64,000 bases of DNA, taken from NCBI GenBank assembly GCA_963704405.1, contig OY969903.1:2418001-2482000 (forward strand), read 5' to 3'. The position numbers and the translations under genes are program-made. The notes below the pieces were generated by a model. It searched no databases and was not told where the DNA came from. It saw only the letters and a program-made list of their open reading frames with translations. Positions 9,077-18,686 of this stretch are shown here, piece after piece. Position 1 is the first letter of the stretch. Every line of letters starts with the position of its first letter. This DNA is from MFD01213-c1 sp963704405. Its GTDB lineage: Bacteria > Planctomycetota > Phycisphaerae > Tepidisphaerales > Tepidisphaeraceae.

Positions 9077-10150
9077 CTAGGGATGGAAGTTGAAGGCGAC
9101 ATATTTCTGGCCTTCATCTTTCACAGGCGGGAAATTTCTTTCCAGGTTCCATTTATTTCGGGCGTTGATGATCGCCTTTCGCTGCTCAGGATCATCCGGG
9201 AGCTCGACGGCCATGCAGAGCGACATCAGCGAGCCAAACGCATAGCATTTTTTTGCGCCCATTTGCTGGAGTTCATCGGCTTTGGCGATCGCCTGCCGCT
9301 CGCTCAGCTCGCCCATCATTCGGCTGGGGTTCTGCTTGAACCATTCGTGGACTTCCTTGGGGCTCTCGTCGGCCATCTTCTGAACGATCTCAGGATCATC
9401 TCCCTTGCCCGTGCCTTTGGCGCCGCCGCCGGAGCGGGCGGCAATAACTTTGAAAAGGAAGACCGCGCTGACGATTGCGAGTATCAATGCAAACCCGGCG
9501 GCGATCAGGACCAGTTGGCCCTTCTTATCTTCCACCACCTGAGGCGGCTTGCTGCGGCCGGGGATGCCGCCGAACGTTGAAGGCATGGGAACAGACGGTG
9601 GTTTGGCAGAGGTCTTTGCGCCGGGCACCGCAACCGGAGTACGCCGGCCGATATTGACCTTCTCGCCGGTCTTTAGATTGAAGCCGCAACTGGCGCAGAC
9701 GATAGCGCCTGGCGGCATTGGCGCTTCGCAGGAAGGGCAGCGATACAGATCATCTTCCAATCCCGGCACCGATATGGGCACGAAGATGGGCGCGTCGACC
9801 GGCGTGTCGGCGGACGTGAGCGCAGGGGCGGCGGGGTCTTCAGCCAGGTCGTAGAGGTCTTCCTCTTCATCTTCAACCGGGCGGCGGGCGACGGGGCGAA
9901 TCATGGCCGCGCCTGGTGAGAGTATTGAGGCTGTGTTTGGTTTCACAGCCTGGCCAGAGCTCGATGGATTCGATGAAGAAGATGCAGCATCATCTTGTGG
10001 CATGGCCGCAGGCACCTGAATTCCGTGCCCGCATTTGCACTTGACCAGCTTTCCAGCCAGCTCTGGTTTCCAGACGTATTTTTTCCCGCAGGAATCGCAA
10101 GAAAATGTTTCCCCCGTCATGGGCGGCATCGAGAGTTCCTCCATGGACAT
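9077..10150 (-). CDS. Zinc-ribbon single-pass membrane protein of unknown function
   Basis: 357 residues. The N-terminus has a first zinc-ribbon-like motif (CDSCGKKY...KCKCGHGI, about residues 18-42). A low-complexity Ser/Pro/acidic linker follows, then a second ribbon CPSCEAPMPPGAIVCASCG (about residues 138-157), a basic linker, and one membrane helix LVLIAAGFALILAIVSAVFLF near residue 225. The C-terminal 110 residues are soluble and contain EVHEWFKQNPSRMMGELSER. This arrangement of ribbons plus one helix is common in planctomycetes, but the role is not known. The first ATG (10150) is taken; ATGs at codons 3 and 8 or 11 are possible. Confidence 0.8.
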   Translation of the reverse strand: MSMEELSMPPMTGETFSCDSCGKKYVWKPELAGKLVKCKCGHGIQVPAAMPQDDAASSSSNPSSSGQAVKPNTASILSPGAAMIRPVARRPVEDEEEDLYDLAEDPAAPALTSADTPVDAPIFVPISVPGLEDDLYRCPSCEAPMPPGAIVCASCGFNLKTGEKVNIGRRTPVAVPGAKTSAKPPSVPMPSTFGGIPGRSKPPQVVEDKKGQLVLIAAGFALILAIVSAVFLFKVIAARSGGGAKGTGKGDDPEIVQKMADESPKEVHEWFKQNPSRMMGELSERQAIAKADELQQMGAKKCYAFGSLMSLCMAVELPDDPEQRKAIINARNKWNLERNFPPVKDEGQKYVAFNFHP

Positions 10151-10523
10151 TGCCCGTGCCTAACTACGCGAAACGCGGCAGGGCGATACCCGCTATGACA
10201 GTAACCCCATGGCCGCGACCCGGCAAGCGGATGCTCTTATCCGCCTTTCGACATCCACAGAACAAGAATTTTTGTAACTCCGCGGCGGGTGATGGCGTCA
10301 AAACAGGAGAGCCGGCGGGACGACGACCGACTTCGTGCCGGAAGGTGCGATCTATGTCGTTTCCGATGAAACAACGCCGGTTGAACATCTGCGCGGTGGG
10401 TATAAAAAACCCGCAACTTCGTATGCACAAGCGCGTTCTAACAATTGAATAATGTTGGTGTCTAACAAACCGACGGGAATGAATTGGCAGGCTAAGCGGT
10501 TTGTAAGAATGAGGACACTGACC
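10151..10523. other. Intergenic stretch, no secure gene
   Basis: Nothing secure is seen. A short plus-strand frame from a GTG at 10335 to 10448 reads MPEGAIYVVSDETTPVEHLRGG and looks protein-like, but it has no ribosome binding site and is only 37 codons; it may be a decayed fragment. Other open frames here have no coding character. Confidence 0.3.
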
Positions 10524-10628
10524 ATGAGCACGAGCGAGATTGAAAAGTCAGCGGGCAAACGCGTGGGTTGGATTGCGATATTTGGATATCTCGCCATTTG
10601 TGGCCTCTTATACGCCGCCTATGGCTGA
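10524..10628 (+). CDS. Small single-pass membrane protein, 34 residues
   Basis: The frame reads MSTSEIEKSAGKRVGWIAIF and then a hydrophobic segment to AAYG-stop. A charged N-terminus of about 13 residues precedes one predicted membrane helix of about 19 residues, so N-in orientation is likely. A GAGG motif 10 bases before the ATG could serve as ribosome binding site. It stands alone, about 200 bases before a strong plus-strand terminator, which supports a short transcript across it. It has no recognised family; small subunits of respiratory or transport complexes have this size and shape, but nothing in the context assigns it. Confidence 0.45.
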   Translation: MSTSEIEKSAGKRVGWIAIFGYLAICGLLYAAYG

Positions 10629-10824
10629 TGGAGCGAAGCCGGACACTGCGAAAAATAATTTTTGAAGCGGCTGCAAAATGGAGTGACTCTGAAGAAAGAT
10701 GTGCCTAAAGTTGACATCAGAAATGGAACGGGCTGTGGCAGTGAAACGAAACAAAAACGAGAGGCCGACACGAAGTGTATAAGCGCGGACGTTAGCCTCT
10801 CATAAGCTCCTACCCTCCCCTGAG

Positions 10825-10860
10825 CCCCGGACGTCTTCCCCGCGTCCGGGGTCTTTTTTT
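10825..10860 (+). terminator. Strong intrinsic terminator
   Basis: A 9-bp perfect stem CCCCGGACG/CGTCCGGGG (10825-10833 with 10843-10851) with a 9-base loop is followed by TCTTTTTTT. It would end transcripts from the small membrane-protein gene. The roughly 200 bases between them (10629-10824) hold no gene and could be a 3' UTR or a small RNA. Confidence 0.8.
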
Positions 10861-10970
10861 GCGCCTGCAAATCCGCTGAAGCCCGGTTCAATTAACCTGT
10901 AGCGGGAGGCACGATAGGGGGAATAGATTTACCTTTCGGAATGAATACAACTTCGGTCACGCCAGGGCCA

Positions 10971-12170
10971 CTATCCTCGTCCGCCGCGCAGAAAATACTC
11001 CATCAATTCATGCCCGTATTCGATTTTCAGGTCGCTCGCCGCGGCGTTTTTTTCTGAGTAGGGGAGTTTGATCCGGTTATGCACGCCGGCGCCGGCCATG
11101 GCGAAAGGGGCGGGGGCATAGCCGTGTTTTCGCGTGGCGATGTTGGTGGGGTGATCGGGCATCACCAGGATGCGCCATTCGGGGAAGGTTTTGATTTTTT
11201 CCAGCACGGGACCGACGACGTATTGATCGATATGCTCGATCGCTTCCACCTTGGTTTTGAAGTCGGCCTGGTGCGATGCTTCATCCGGTGCTTCGATGTG
11301 GGAAAAGACCAGATCATATCTGTCGAGCATGGCGGCGGTCTCTTCGCCTTGGCCGCGGTAGTTGGTGTCGTGGAAGCTGGTCATCCCTTCGACTTCGTGG
11401 ACATCCCAGCCGAGCAGGACGGCCAGGCCGCGGAGGAGATCGACACCGGTGATCATGCAGCCGCTCTTCACGCCGAAGCGATCGATGAATTTCGGCATGT
11501 TGGGCGCGTGGCCCTGTCCCCAAAGCCAAACCTGCGTGGCGGGGTTCAGATGATTCTCTTTACGTACCTGATTGATTTCATGGTCGGCGAACAGCTCGCG
11601 CGAGCGATCCATGATTCGCCGCAGAATTTCAGATCCTTTTCCTTTTGGTGTCCATTTGGCGGCGACTTCTTCGGGGATCTCATGCGGCGGTTTGGTCGTG
11701 ATATCAAATTCTTCAGCGCCACGATAAACCAGAAGATTGCGGTAACTCACGCCGTTGTAAAACTCGAACCCGGCCAGATCGAGCGAGCGCGCCAATTCGC
11801 CAAGTAAACGCTGGGCCTCGGCGTTGGTGATTCCACCGGACGAGTGGTCTTTCATGATGCCGTCAACAATCGTGACCAGATTGCAGCGAAAGACCCAGTC
11901 GGTGGGCGCGAGCGGAATCTGCTGGGCCGCCGCCTCCAGCGGCGCGCGGCCAGTGTGATACTTCACCGGGTCATACCCGAGCAGGCACATGGTGGCGACA
12001 TCACTGCCGCTCTCATATCCTTCAGGCACAGTGCGAACAAGGCCCTGGCGGCCTTCGCTGGCAATGCGATCCATGTTCGGCGTGGCGGCGGCTTCGAGCG
12101 GTGTCTTGCCGCCAAGTTCCGGCAGCGGTTCGTCGGCCGCTCCGTCGGGGATGATAATGGCGTATTTCAT
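10971..12170 (-). CDS. ApgM-family phosphotransferase, probable homoserine kinase
   Basis: 399 residues, alkaline-phosphatase superfamily, ApgM (archaeal-type cofactor-independent phosphoglycerate mutase) branch. The metal site starts with IIPDGAADEP and the catalytic region is YESGSDVATMCLLGYDP with the nucleophilic serine. Later metal ligands are in HIEAPDEASHQAD, VMPDHPTN and RKHGYAPAPFAM. One branch of this family (TIGR02535, proposed homoserine kinase) occurs beside homoserine dehydrogenase, and here the gene starts 14 bases after that gene on the same strand. It would therefore phosphorylate homoserine in threonine synthesis; glycolytic mutase activity is the alternative. The ATG at 12170 matches the family start; the open frame upstream overlaps hom. 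Confidence 0.88.
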   Translation of the reverse strand: MKYAIIIPDGAADEPLPELGGKTPLEAAATPNMDRIASEGRQGLVRTVPEGYESGSDVATMCLLGYDPVKYHTGRAPLEAAAQQIPLAPTDWVFRCNLVTIVDGIMKDHSSGGITNAEAQRLLGELARSLDLAGFEFYNGVSYRNLLVYRGAEEFDITTKPPHEIPEEVAAKWTPKGKGSEILRRIMDRSRELFADHEINQVRKENHLNPATQVWLWGQGHAPNMPKFIDRFGVKSGCMITGVDLLRGLAVLLGWDVHEVEGMTSFHDTNYRGQGEETAAMLDRYDLVFSHIEAPDEASHQADFKTKVEAIEHIDQYVVGPVLEKIKTFPEWRILVMPDHPTNIATRKHGYAPAPFAMAGAGVHNRIKLPYSEKNAAASDLKIEYGHELMEYFLRGGRG

Positions 12171-12184
12171 GTATGAATTATTGC

Positions 12185-13508
12185 CTATGTTGCGAATTCT
12201 TTTGGCTGATCGATGATTCTCAAGCACACGGTCGGCCCTGAAATCGCCGGTAATGCGTTCAACTCCTTCAACGCCTGCTGGATCGCTCCTTCTTTGGCCA
12301 TGTGAGTCGTAATGACGATCGGCACAAACTGTCCGTGGCTGACTTCGTGTTGCATGATCGCCGACAGGCTGATTTTCTGCTGGCCGAGGATTTTAGTGAC
12401 TTGTGCCAGCACGCCGGGTTCGTCCCTGGCCATCAGGCGGAGATAATATCGGCTTGTCAGTTCAGTGATCGGCAGGACTGTCGCCCGGGAGACGGAATCG
12501 GGGAAGACGTTTAATTGCTTGAACGCCAGCGGTGTTGTTCCCAAGGCGACGTTAATGATGTCGGACACCACCGCGCTCGCCGTCGGCATTGCGCCGGCGC
12601 CGCGGCCATAGAACAACGTGTGGCCTACCGCATGGCCGTAGACGCTGACTGCATTGAAGCTTCCGCTCACATCGGCCAGCACATCATGCTGATGCACCAG
12701 AGTCGGGTGGACGCGAAGGGCGAGTTTGGCAGCGCCGCCGTCGCTGATTCGTTCGGCGATGGCGAGAAGCTTGATGACGTAACCCAGTTCGCGGGCGAAC
12801 TTGATATCCTGGTCCTGCAGCTTGTCAATGCCTTCAATATGGATGTCTAATTCCTCGACACGGGCGTTGAATGCCAGGCCCGCGAGCACAGTCAACTTCT
12901 GGGCGGCGTCGCGGCCGCTGACATCCAGCGTCGGATCGGCCTCGGCGAATCCCAATTTCTGTGCCTCCTTGAGCGACTGATCGTAAGACCAGCCATTGCG
13001 CGTCATCTGGGTGAGGATGAAATTGCAGGTGCCGTTGACAATGCCCACGAGGGCATCGACGCGATTGGCGACAAGGCCGTGGGTAAGGGCGTTGATGATG
13101 GGGATGCCTCCGCCGCAACTGGCTTCGAAGGCGATGCAGGCGTTGTGCTTGCGGGCGAGTTGGAACAGTTCCGGCCCGCGGGCTGCGAGCAGGCTTTTGT
13201 TGGCGGTCACTACCGGTTTCCCGGCGCAAGGCGGCTTGCACGAAATCGCCCGCGGTGCCGGTTCCACCAATCAGTTCGACGACGATGTCCACTTTCGGGT
13301 CGGCAATAGCCGCCGCGGCATCGGTCATGATCGGCAAACCGTTTCGGCGATCCGCCTTTTTGGGATCGCGAACGACGACGTGCCGGATTTCCAATCGCAA
13401 GCCCGTGCGCTGGTGGAGCAGTTCGCGCTGGTCGAGAAGAATGGAAGCAACACCACCACCCACGATGCCGCATCCAAGGAGCGCGATTCCGACGTTTCGA
13501 TCAGCCAT
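12185..13508 (-). CDS. hom: Homoserine dehydrogenase (frameshifted near 13225)
   Basis: Makes homoserine from aspartate semialdehyde with NAD(P)H, in the threonine/methionine branch. Residues 1-90 (from the ATG at 13508) hold the Rossmann motif GCGIVGGGV and the ELIGGTG segment. The middle part has VVTANKSLLA and the catalytic region GGGIPIINAL...GIVNGTCNFIL. The C-terminal ACT domain (YYLRLMARDEPGVLAQVTK) would sense threonine. The first 90 codons and the rest lie in different frames; the switch falls inside the conserved string QAAL-x-GKPVVTANK at about 13222-13228. Both halves are perfectly conserved, so a sequence error or a very recent mutation is more likely than decay. It is followed by the ApgM-type gene as a two-gene unit. 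Confidence 0.92.
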
Positions 13509-13641
13509 AGACCACGCCTAAGAAGAAAACAGCAAAGATTACCGGCCACATCCGCTGAGTGACTGTAAAGGTCGGGAATGTGGGAATCAAGAAAGCCAAA
13601 ATCGGTTACCCCGCGTTCTTCTTACGCAATCGCTGGCACAT

Positions 13642-13670
13642 TTGACCCCCCTTGCCATAACTCTTACGAT
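13642..13670 (+). promoter_or_regulatory. Promoter of the metallophosphoesterase gene
   Basis: TTGACC (13642-13647), a 17-base spacer and TACGAT (13665-13670). The predicted start near 13677 leaves a 5' UTR of about 55 bases before the ATG at 13732. Confidence 0.55.
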
Positions 13671-13731
13671 CATCGATTCAGGGTTGAACTTCGAAACACC
13701 GTAACACTCTGCCTTTGCAGTTGCATTCCAT

Positions 13732-14481
13732 ATGTTCGCCATCGTCAGTGACATTCACGGCAATCTTGAAGCCTTCACGGCCGTTCTCGCGGAGATCGAG
13801 CGGCGGGGGATTCAGCATATTGTTTGCCTGGGAGACATCGTCGGTTATGGCCCTAATCCCATGGAATGCCTGGACCTTGTCATCAGCAAGTGCCGGGCTT
13901 CGTTGATGGGAAACCATGACTTTGCCGTGTTTTACGAGCCGTTTAACTTTAACAGCGGGGCGGAGCAGGCCTGCTACTGGACCCGGCAATGCTTTGAGAA
14001 CGATCCCGACCCGGTTCGGCGGGCCGAGCGGTGGAAGTTCCTGGGGAACCTGCCGGTGCGGATTAAGACGGCGGAGTTTATCGGAGTTCATGCTTCGCCG
14101 CGGCGGCCGATCAATGAATACATCTTTCCCGACGACATCTACACCAATCCCGGTAAATTCGTCAGCATTTTTGAACGGTTTGAGAAGCTCTGCTTTGTCG
14201 GGCACACGCACGTTCCGGGGGTCTTTCTAGAAGGGCCCGACTTTTATAGCCCTGACGAGCTTGACTATAAGTTCGAATTAACCGACGAAAAGGCGATTAT
14301 TAACGTAGGCAGCGTCGGCCAGCCGCGCGATCGCGATCCGCGGAGCAGTTTTGTGGTGGTGACTGAGACGTATGTCGAGTTTGTGCGTTTGCCATATGAC
14401 GTGGATATGACCGTAAAGAAGGTCGAGCAGATTATGGAGTTGGATGATTTTCTGGGGACGCGCCTGCTCGATGGAAGATAG
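13732..14481 (+). CDS. Calcineurin-like metallophosphoesterase
   Basis: 249 residues. The five metal-binding motifs of the family are present in order: D7 and H9 in SDIHGN, D35 in GDIVGYG, N61-H62 in MGNHD, H in GVHASP, and FVGHTHVPG. Spacing fits the YfcE/PrpE/diadenosine tetraphosphatase-like branch. It hydrolyses phosphoester bonds with two metal ions; the true substrate cannot be told from sequence. No signal peptide is seen, so it is cytoplasmic. It has its own promoter and is separated from yidC by 168 bases on the same strand. Confidence 0.88.
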   Translation: MFAIVSDIHGNLEAFTAVLAEIERRGIQHIVCLGDIVGYGPNPMECLDLVISKCRASLMGNHDFAVFYEPFNFNSGAEQACYWTRQCFENDPDPVRRAERWKFLGNLPVRIKTAEFIGVHASPRRPINEYIFPDDIYTNPGKFVSIFERFEKLCFVGHTHVPGVFLEGPDFYSPDELDYKFELTDEKAIINVGSVGQPRDRDPRSSFVVVTETYVEFVRLPYDVDMTVKKVEQIMELDDFLGTRLLDGR

Positions 14482-14649
14482 CCGGCCGTGACCGGAAACC
14501 GGGGTGCTGTCGGTCGCGTGCAACCTCTGCTACTGGCGCTGCGCGAAAATGCGACGCAATGCGACTTTTGCCACGGGCTGTTATAGAGGCTCGAAGATTC
14601 GACGTTCATTGATGAAGCGACCTTTAAAGTCGCCGCTATAAGGAATTGA

Positions 14650-16779
14650 ATGGAAACGAAACGGTTGTTGCTCAGCATTGCGCTCATGATGAGTCTCATG
14701 ATGGGCTGGAAACTGCTGGTGGAACACCTGGGTAAGCAATACCCCGGTTTGGTGGCGCCGGAGGCTTCCAAGACATCCGCCGACAATGCGCTCAGCGGCG
14801 GTGATACAACGCAGCCTTCCACTCAAGCTGCTTCACTGCTCGCCGCGGCGACCACTGCACCGACGACATCGCCGGTGGCGTCGATGCTCGGGCCCGGGCT
14901 GCACGCCGATAGCATACGCGCCGTTCAAGGCTGCCATGATTGGGTCTGCTAACCATAGAGATCCGAATTATGCGATGGCCTTGTCCATCAATTCCGCCAG
15001 CGCAGGGCTGGATTCTGTCACGCTGAATGACTTTTACGAAACCGCGGATCAGAAATCGCTTTATGTATTTCAGCAGCCGCTGCCAAAATACGAAGCAGTG
15101 ACTCGCCCGCTGGGGACGCGGTCGGTTTCTATTAATGGGAACGTTGTCGATCTCGCGAATATCAATTGGGTTCAGTCGTCGGTTGATTCGACTTCGGTGA
15201 CGTATGTGGCGGTGATCAACAGCGACAACGTGCCCGCGCTGGAAATTGACAAGACATTTCAGGTGCTGCCGCGGAATGTGGCGGACGGCAGCCTGGGATT
15301 TGAAATCAACGTTCAACAGAACTTCAGGAACCTTTCCGGCAAGGCGATCAAGGTTAAGACAACGTTTAACGGGCCAACACCCCCGCGCGGGAGAACGATC
15401 GTTCGGAAGACCGGCAGTTTGTGGTGGGGTTTGACAATGATCGCGAAGTGAAGCTTGCCCATACATTTGTCAGCGAATTTTCTACGGGAAAACAGACGAA
15501 AGATCTGTCGCACCTGGAATCGCTGCAGATGCTCTGGACGGGCACGTGCAGTTCTTATTTTGATGCAATCATTCGTGGTGATTACGCCGGAAAGCCAGTG
15601 AATCCGCCGGTGAAGATTGATGCGGCGACAGGGATCGGCGCGTTCCTGAATGCGCCGTCGGATCAGCACTCGGCGTGCATGACGCTGGATACGAATGAAT
15701 TTAAGCTGGAGCCGGCCGCATCTGCGCCGCTAAACCTTCGCGTCTTCTTCGGGCCCAAGCAGCGGTCGCTGCTGAAGAACGATTACTATTCATCGTTTCC
15801 GCTGAGCTATGACGAGACGCTGGTGAGTGCCGGCGGCATGTGCGGATTCATGACTTTCAGTTGGCTCATTAACGCGCTCTACGGCATCTTGTGGTTCTTC
15901 CATAAAATCTTCCAGGACTGGGGCATCGCGATCATCTGCCTGGTTTGCCTGGTGCGCCTGATGCTGCATCCGATCACCAAAAAATCTCAGGTGAACATGA
16001 TGCAGATGAGCAAGATGGGCCCTGAAATCGAGCGGCTCAAGAAAAAGCACGGCGACAATAAGGACGAACTGAACAAAGCGATGATGCAGTTCTACAAGAC
16101 CCAGGGCTTCACGCCGGTCCTGGGATGCCTGCCGATGTTTCTTCAGATGCCGATCTGGATTGCGCTGTGGAGCGCGCTTCAGAGCACCTTCGATCTGCGG
16201 CAGGCGGGTTTTCTGCGGTTTGGATGGCTGCACCTGACCTGGATCAAGGATCTTTCGCATCCGGATTTTCTGATTCACTTTGCGCAGCCGTGGGTGCTGC
16301 CGATCATCGGGTGGCAGGTGCATGGCATTAATGTGTTGCCGATTTTGCTGGCGGGTGTGTTCTTCGTGCAGCAGAAGTTCCAGCCACAGCCGGCGGCGCA
16401 GACGCCGGAACAAATACAGCAGCGGAAGATGATGCAGTGGATGTCGCTGTTGTTCCCGATCATGCTGTATTCAGGGCCGAGCGGTTTAAATCTCTATATC
16501 CTGACCAGCACATCGATCGGGATCATGGAAAGTAAGATCATCCGCGATCACATCAAGGAGCGGGAAGAGGCCGAGAAGGCCGGAAGAATCATTGTGGATG
16601 CTAAACCCACCCGCGCATCCAAACGGCGCAGGGACGATGACGGGCCCGGCGGTATTTCAGGCAAGGACGGCGGCAGCCCCAAAAAGCCGGGCGGTGTGAT
16701 GGGCTGGCTAACCGACCTACAAGGCAAGGCCGAAGAGATTCGGCGAGAAGCCGAGCGGCGCGGCAAGGATCGGGCATAG
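14650..16779 (+). CDS. yidC: Membrane protein insertase YidC (two frameshifts)
   Basis: Inserts and folds inner-membrane proteins, alone or with SecYEG. The N-terminal anchor is LLLSIALMMSLMMGWKLLVEHL after METKR. A Thr/Ser-rich linker follows, then the periplasmic beta domain (SINSASAGLDSVTLNDFYET onward). The C-terminal 60KD_IMP core starts near MTFSWLINALYGILWFFHK and includes GCLPMFLQMPIWIALWSALQ, with a basic Lys/Arg-rich tail. The frame changes near 14910-14925 (before APFKAAMIGSA) and near 15384-15390 (in a CCCCCGCGCGG stretch; one added C restores TPPARENDRSEDRQF). The core itself is uninterrupted. AAGGA lies 5 bases before the ATG. mnmE follows 18 bases later, an order seen in many bacteria. 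Confidence 0.9.
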
Positions 16780-16797
16780 AACCCTCTCGCTACCTGT

Positions 16798-18216
16798 ATG
16801 CACGCCGGTGACACCATCGCGGCCATCAGCAGCGCCGTTGGGCCGGCGGTGCGCATCATTCTTCGAATCAGCGGGCCTCAATCGCATAATATTGTCCAGG
16901 CGATCTGCCCCGGTTGGACATCTGGTCACCGTGCGGTGTCATACGGTCTTCTTCAATTTGCACATCTGCAATGCCCGGCCTGGATTTATATGTTTCAGTC
17001 GCCGCGAAGTTATACCGGCGAAGACCTGGTCGAGATTCATCTCCCCGGCAGCCCTGTGCTGGCGAAGATGTTGCTGGATGAGTTATTCCGCCGCGGCGTC
17101 AGGGGGGCGGAAGCGGGGGAGTTTACGGCAAGGGCATACTTCGCAGGCAAACTGGATCTGACGGAAGCGGAAGGCGTTGCCGCGACCATCTCTGCAAGCA
17201 ATGAGCAGGAATTGCAGGCGGCCCGGCAACTGTTGGCCGGCGAATTAGCGCGGCGACTTCTGCCGGCCGTCGATCTCATCACACACACGCTGGCGCTGGT
17301 CGAAGTGGGGATCGATTTTTCGGAAGAGGATGTCACGTTCTTACCGAAGGACGAAATCCTCAGGCGGGTGCAGGAAGTGGAGACTGCGCTCGCGCGATTG
17401 CTGGATGAGAGCAGCCGATTTGAGCGGATGGTGCATGAGCCGCGGATTGTGCTGGCAGGGCGGCCAAATGCGGGGAAGAGCACATTGATGAATGCGCTGA
17501 GCGGGCAGGAGCGATCGATTGTTTCCAATGTGGCTGGTACGACGCGGGATGTGTTGAGCGCGCCGCTGGATTTGACGCATGGGCGGGTTCAATTAGTGGA
17601 TGTGGCGGGGCTGGCGGACACGCCCTGGGTGACGAGTGAGCCAGGCGTAGCACAGGCGTCCCGCCCGCATTCACCCATGCCAGACACCGGCGAGCCGCCT
17701 GTGCCCAGATCAGGCGAATCCTCAGCGGATGTCTCTATCGAACATCGGATGCGCGAGCGGGCTTTACAGGCGGTGGAATCGGCGGAGCATGTAGTTTTGG
17801 TGCGGGACATTGCTGACGCGTTGCCGCCGATCGATCTGCCACGATCGCCGGGGCTGGTGGTTCGGACGAAGTCGGATCTGCGGGCGGGGCATATTTCGGC
17901 GGCCGCCAGCAGGGAAATGGTTGTCAGCGCGGTTAAGGGAAATGGATTGGCGGAACTTCGTGACGCACTGGATTCATTGGCTTTTGGGCGCGAAGGTTCT
18001 GATGCTGCGCTCGCTTTGAATCGGCGGCATGTTGCGGCGATCCAAGAGGCGCGGGAGGCATTGTCGCGCGTGGCTGATCGAGTCAGTGACGGCGGGGGAG
18101 AACTGATTGCTCTGGAATTGCGGGAATCGCTGGATGCGCTGGGGCGGGTGATCGGGAGTGTCACACCGGACGATGTGCTGGGGAAAATTTTCTCAAGCTT
18201 TTGTATTGGGAAGTGA
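16798..18216 (+). CDS. mnmE: tRNA modification GTPase MnmE with inserted palindromic segment
   Basis: 472 residues. With MnmG this GTPase makes the cmnm5 modification of U34 in certain tRNAs. The N-terminal tetrahydrofolate-binding domain has SYTGEDLVEIHLPG and GEFTARAYFAGKLDL. The G domain has the P-loop GRPNAGKS (about residue 221), the G2 region VAGTTRD, DVAGL as G3 and TKSD as G4. The C-terminus is the catalytic FCIGK. Between G3 (DVAGLADT) and the helix IEHRMRERALQAVESA lie about 40 residues (roughly 278-318) rich in Pro/Ser that other MnmE proteins lack. Their DNA contains an inverted repeat at 17650-17704, so this is probably a repeat inserted in frame. The insertion sits in the mobile switch II region. 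Confidence 0.93.
   Translation: MHAGDTIAAISSAVGPAVRIILRISGPQSHNIVQAICPGWTSGHRAVSYGLLQFAHLQCPAWIYMFQSPRSYTGEDLVEIHLPGSPVLAKMLLDELFRRGVRGAEAGEFTARAYFAGKLDLTEAEGVAATISASNEQELQAARQLLAGELARRLLPAVDLITHTLALVEVGIDFSEEDVTFLPKDEILRRVQEVETALARLLDESSRFERMVHEPRIVLAGRPNAGKSTLMNALSGQERSIVSNVAGTTRDVLSAPLDLTHGRVQLVDVAGLADTPWVTSEPGVAQASRPHSPMPDTGEPPVPRSGESSADVSIEHRMRERALQAVESAEHVVLVRDIADALPPIDLPRSPGLVVRTKSDLRAGHISAAASREMVVSAVKGNGLAELRDALDSLAFGREGSDAALALNRRHVAAIQEAREALSRVADRVSDGGGELIALELRESLDALGRVIGSVTPDDVLGKIFSSFCIGK
17650..17704. repeat. Palindromic repeat inserted in frame within mnmE
   Basis: The left arm GCACAGGCGTCCCGCC (17650-17665) pairs with GGCGAGCCGCCTGTGC (17689-17704), 16-base arms with few mismatches around a 23-base loop. 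The element is read through as residues of the MnmE G domain. Repeats of the form CACAGGCG...CGCCTGTG normally lie between genes; this one is translated, resembling the protein-invading palindromes described in Rickettsia. Confidence 0.6.
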
Positions 18217-18309
18217 AGTTGGCTTGCATAAGTGATGAGCATGACATCGGGCTTTAGGCTTTGCCGTTATACACATCTGGCTGCATTGATCGTGGGTGGT
18301 TTGAAACCA

Positions 18310-18500
18310 TTGAATATGGCGGAAGAGTAAGAGCAGGGTTCCGCCTCCAGCTAACTTTCACCGCCCGCGCAGCGGTCCTTTTTTCCTTCCCTCTTATCTC
18401 AATTCCCCTCCCAGCGGGGGTGCGGGGGCAGCAGCCCCTGCGGCTGTGATTTGTTTACGTCTTCGTCTTTATCTTCCTCTTGTTCTTCCGCCATATTCAA
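18310..18500. repeat. Non-coding element bounded by 24-base inverted repeats
   Basis: TTGAATATGGCGGAAGAGTAAGAG (positions 18310-18333) is matched by its reverse complement, with 2 mismatches, at 18477-18500. The 143 bases inside include two hairpins: ACCGC/GCGGT followed by TCCTTTTTT (18360-18384, a weak terminator for mnmE) and GCGGGGGC/GCCCCTGC (18422-18441). No direct repeat flanks it and no gene is inside. The rest of the mnmE-to-next-gene gap (18217-18686) shows nothing else. Confidence 0.5.
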
Positions 18501-18686
18501 CGCCGACACGAAAACCAACGACGATCAATTGGACGAGATGTGTACAGCCATCTGTGTGTGGTGCATCCCGTATCGCCGAGGTTTGAGGTTCTGGAAAGTT
18601 ACCCTCTTGAAAGGGTTCATCGGGAGGGTCATGATCTGAACCTGGATCATTTTCAAAAACCTAATTTGTCTGCGAAGGGAAATGTT

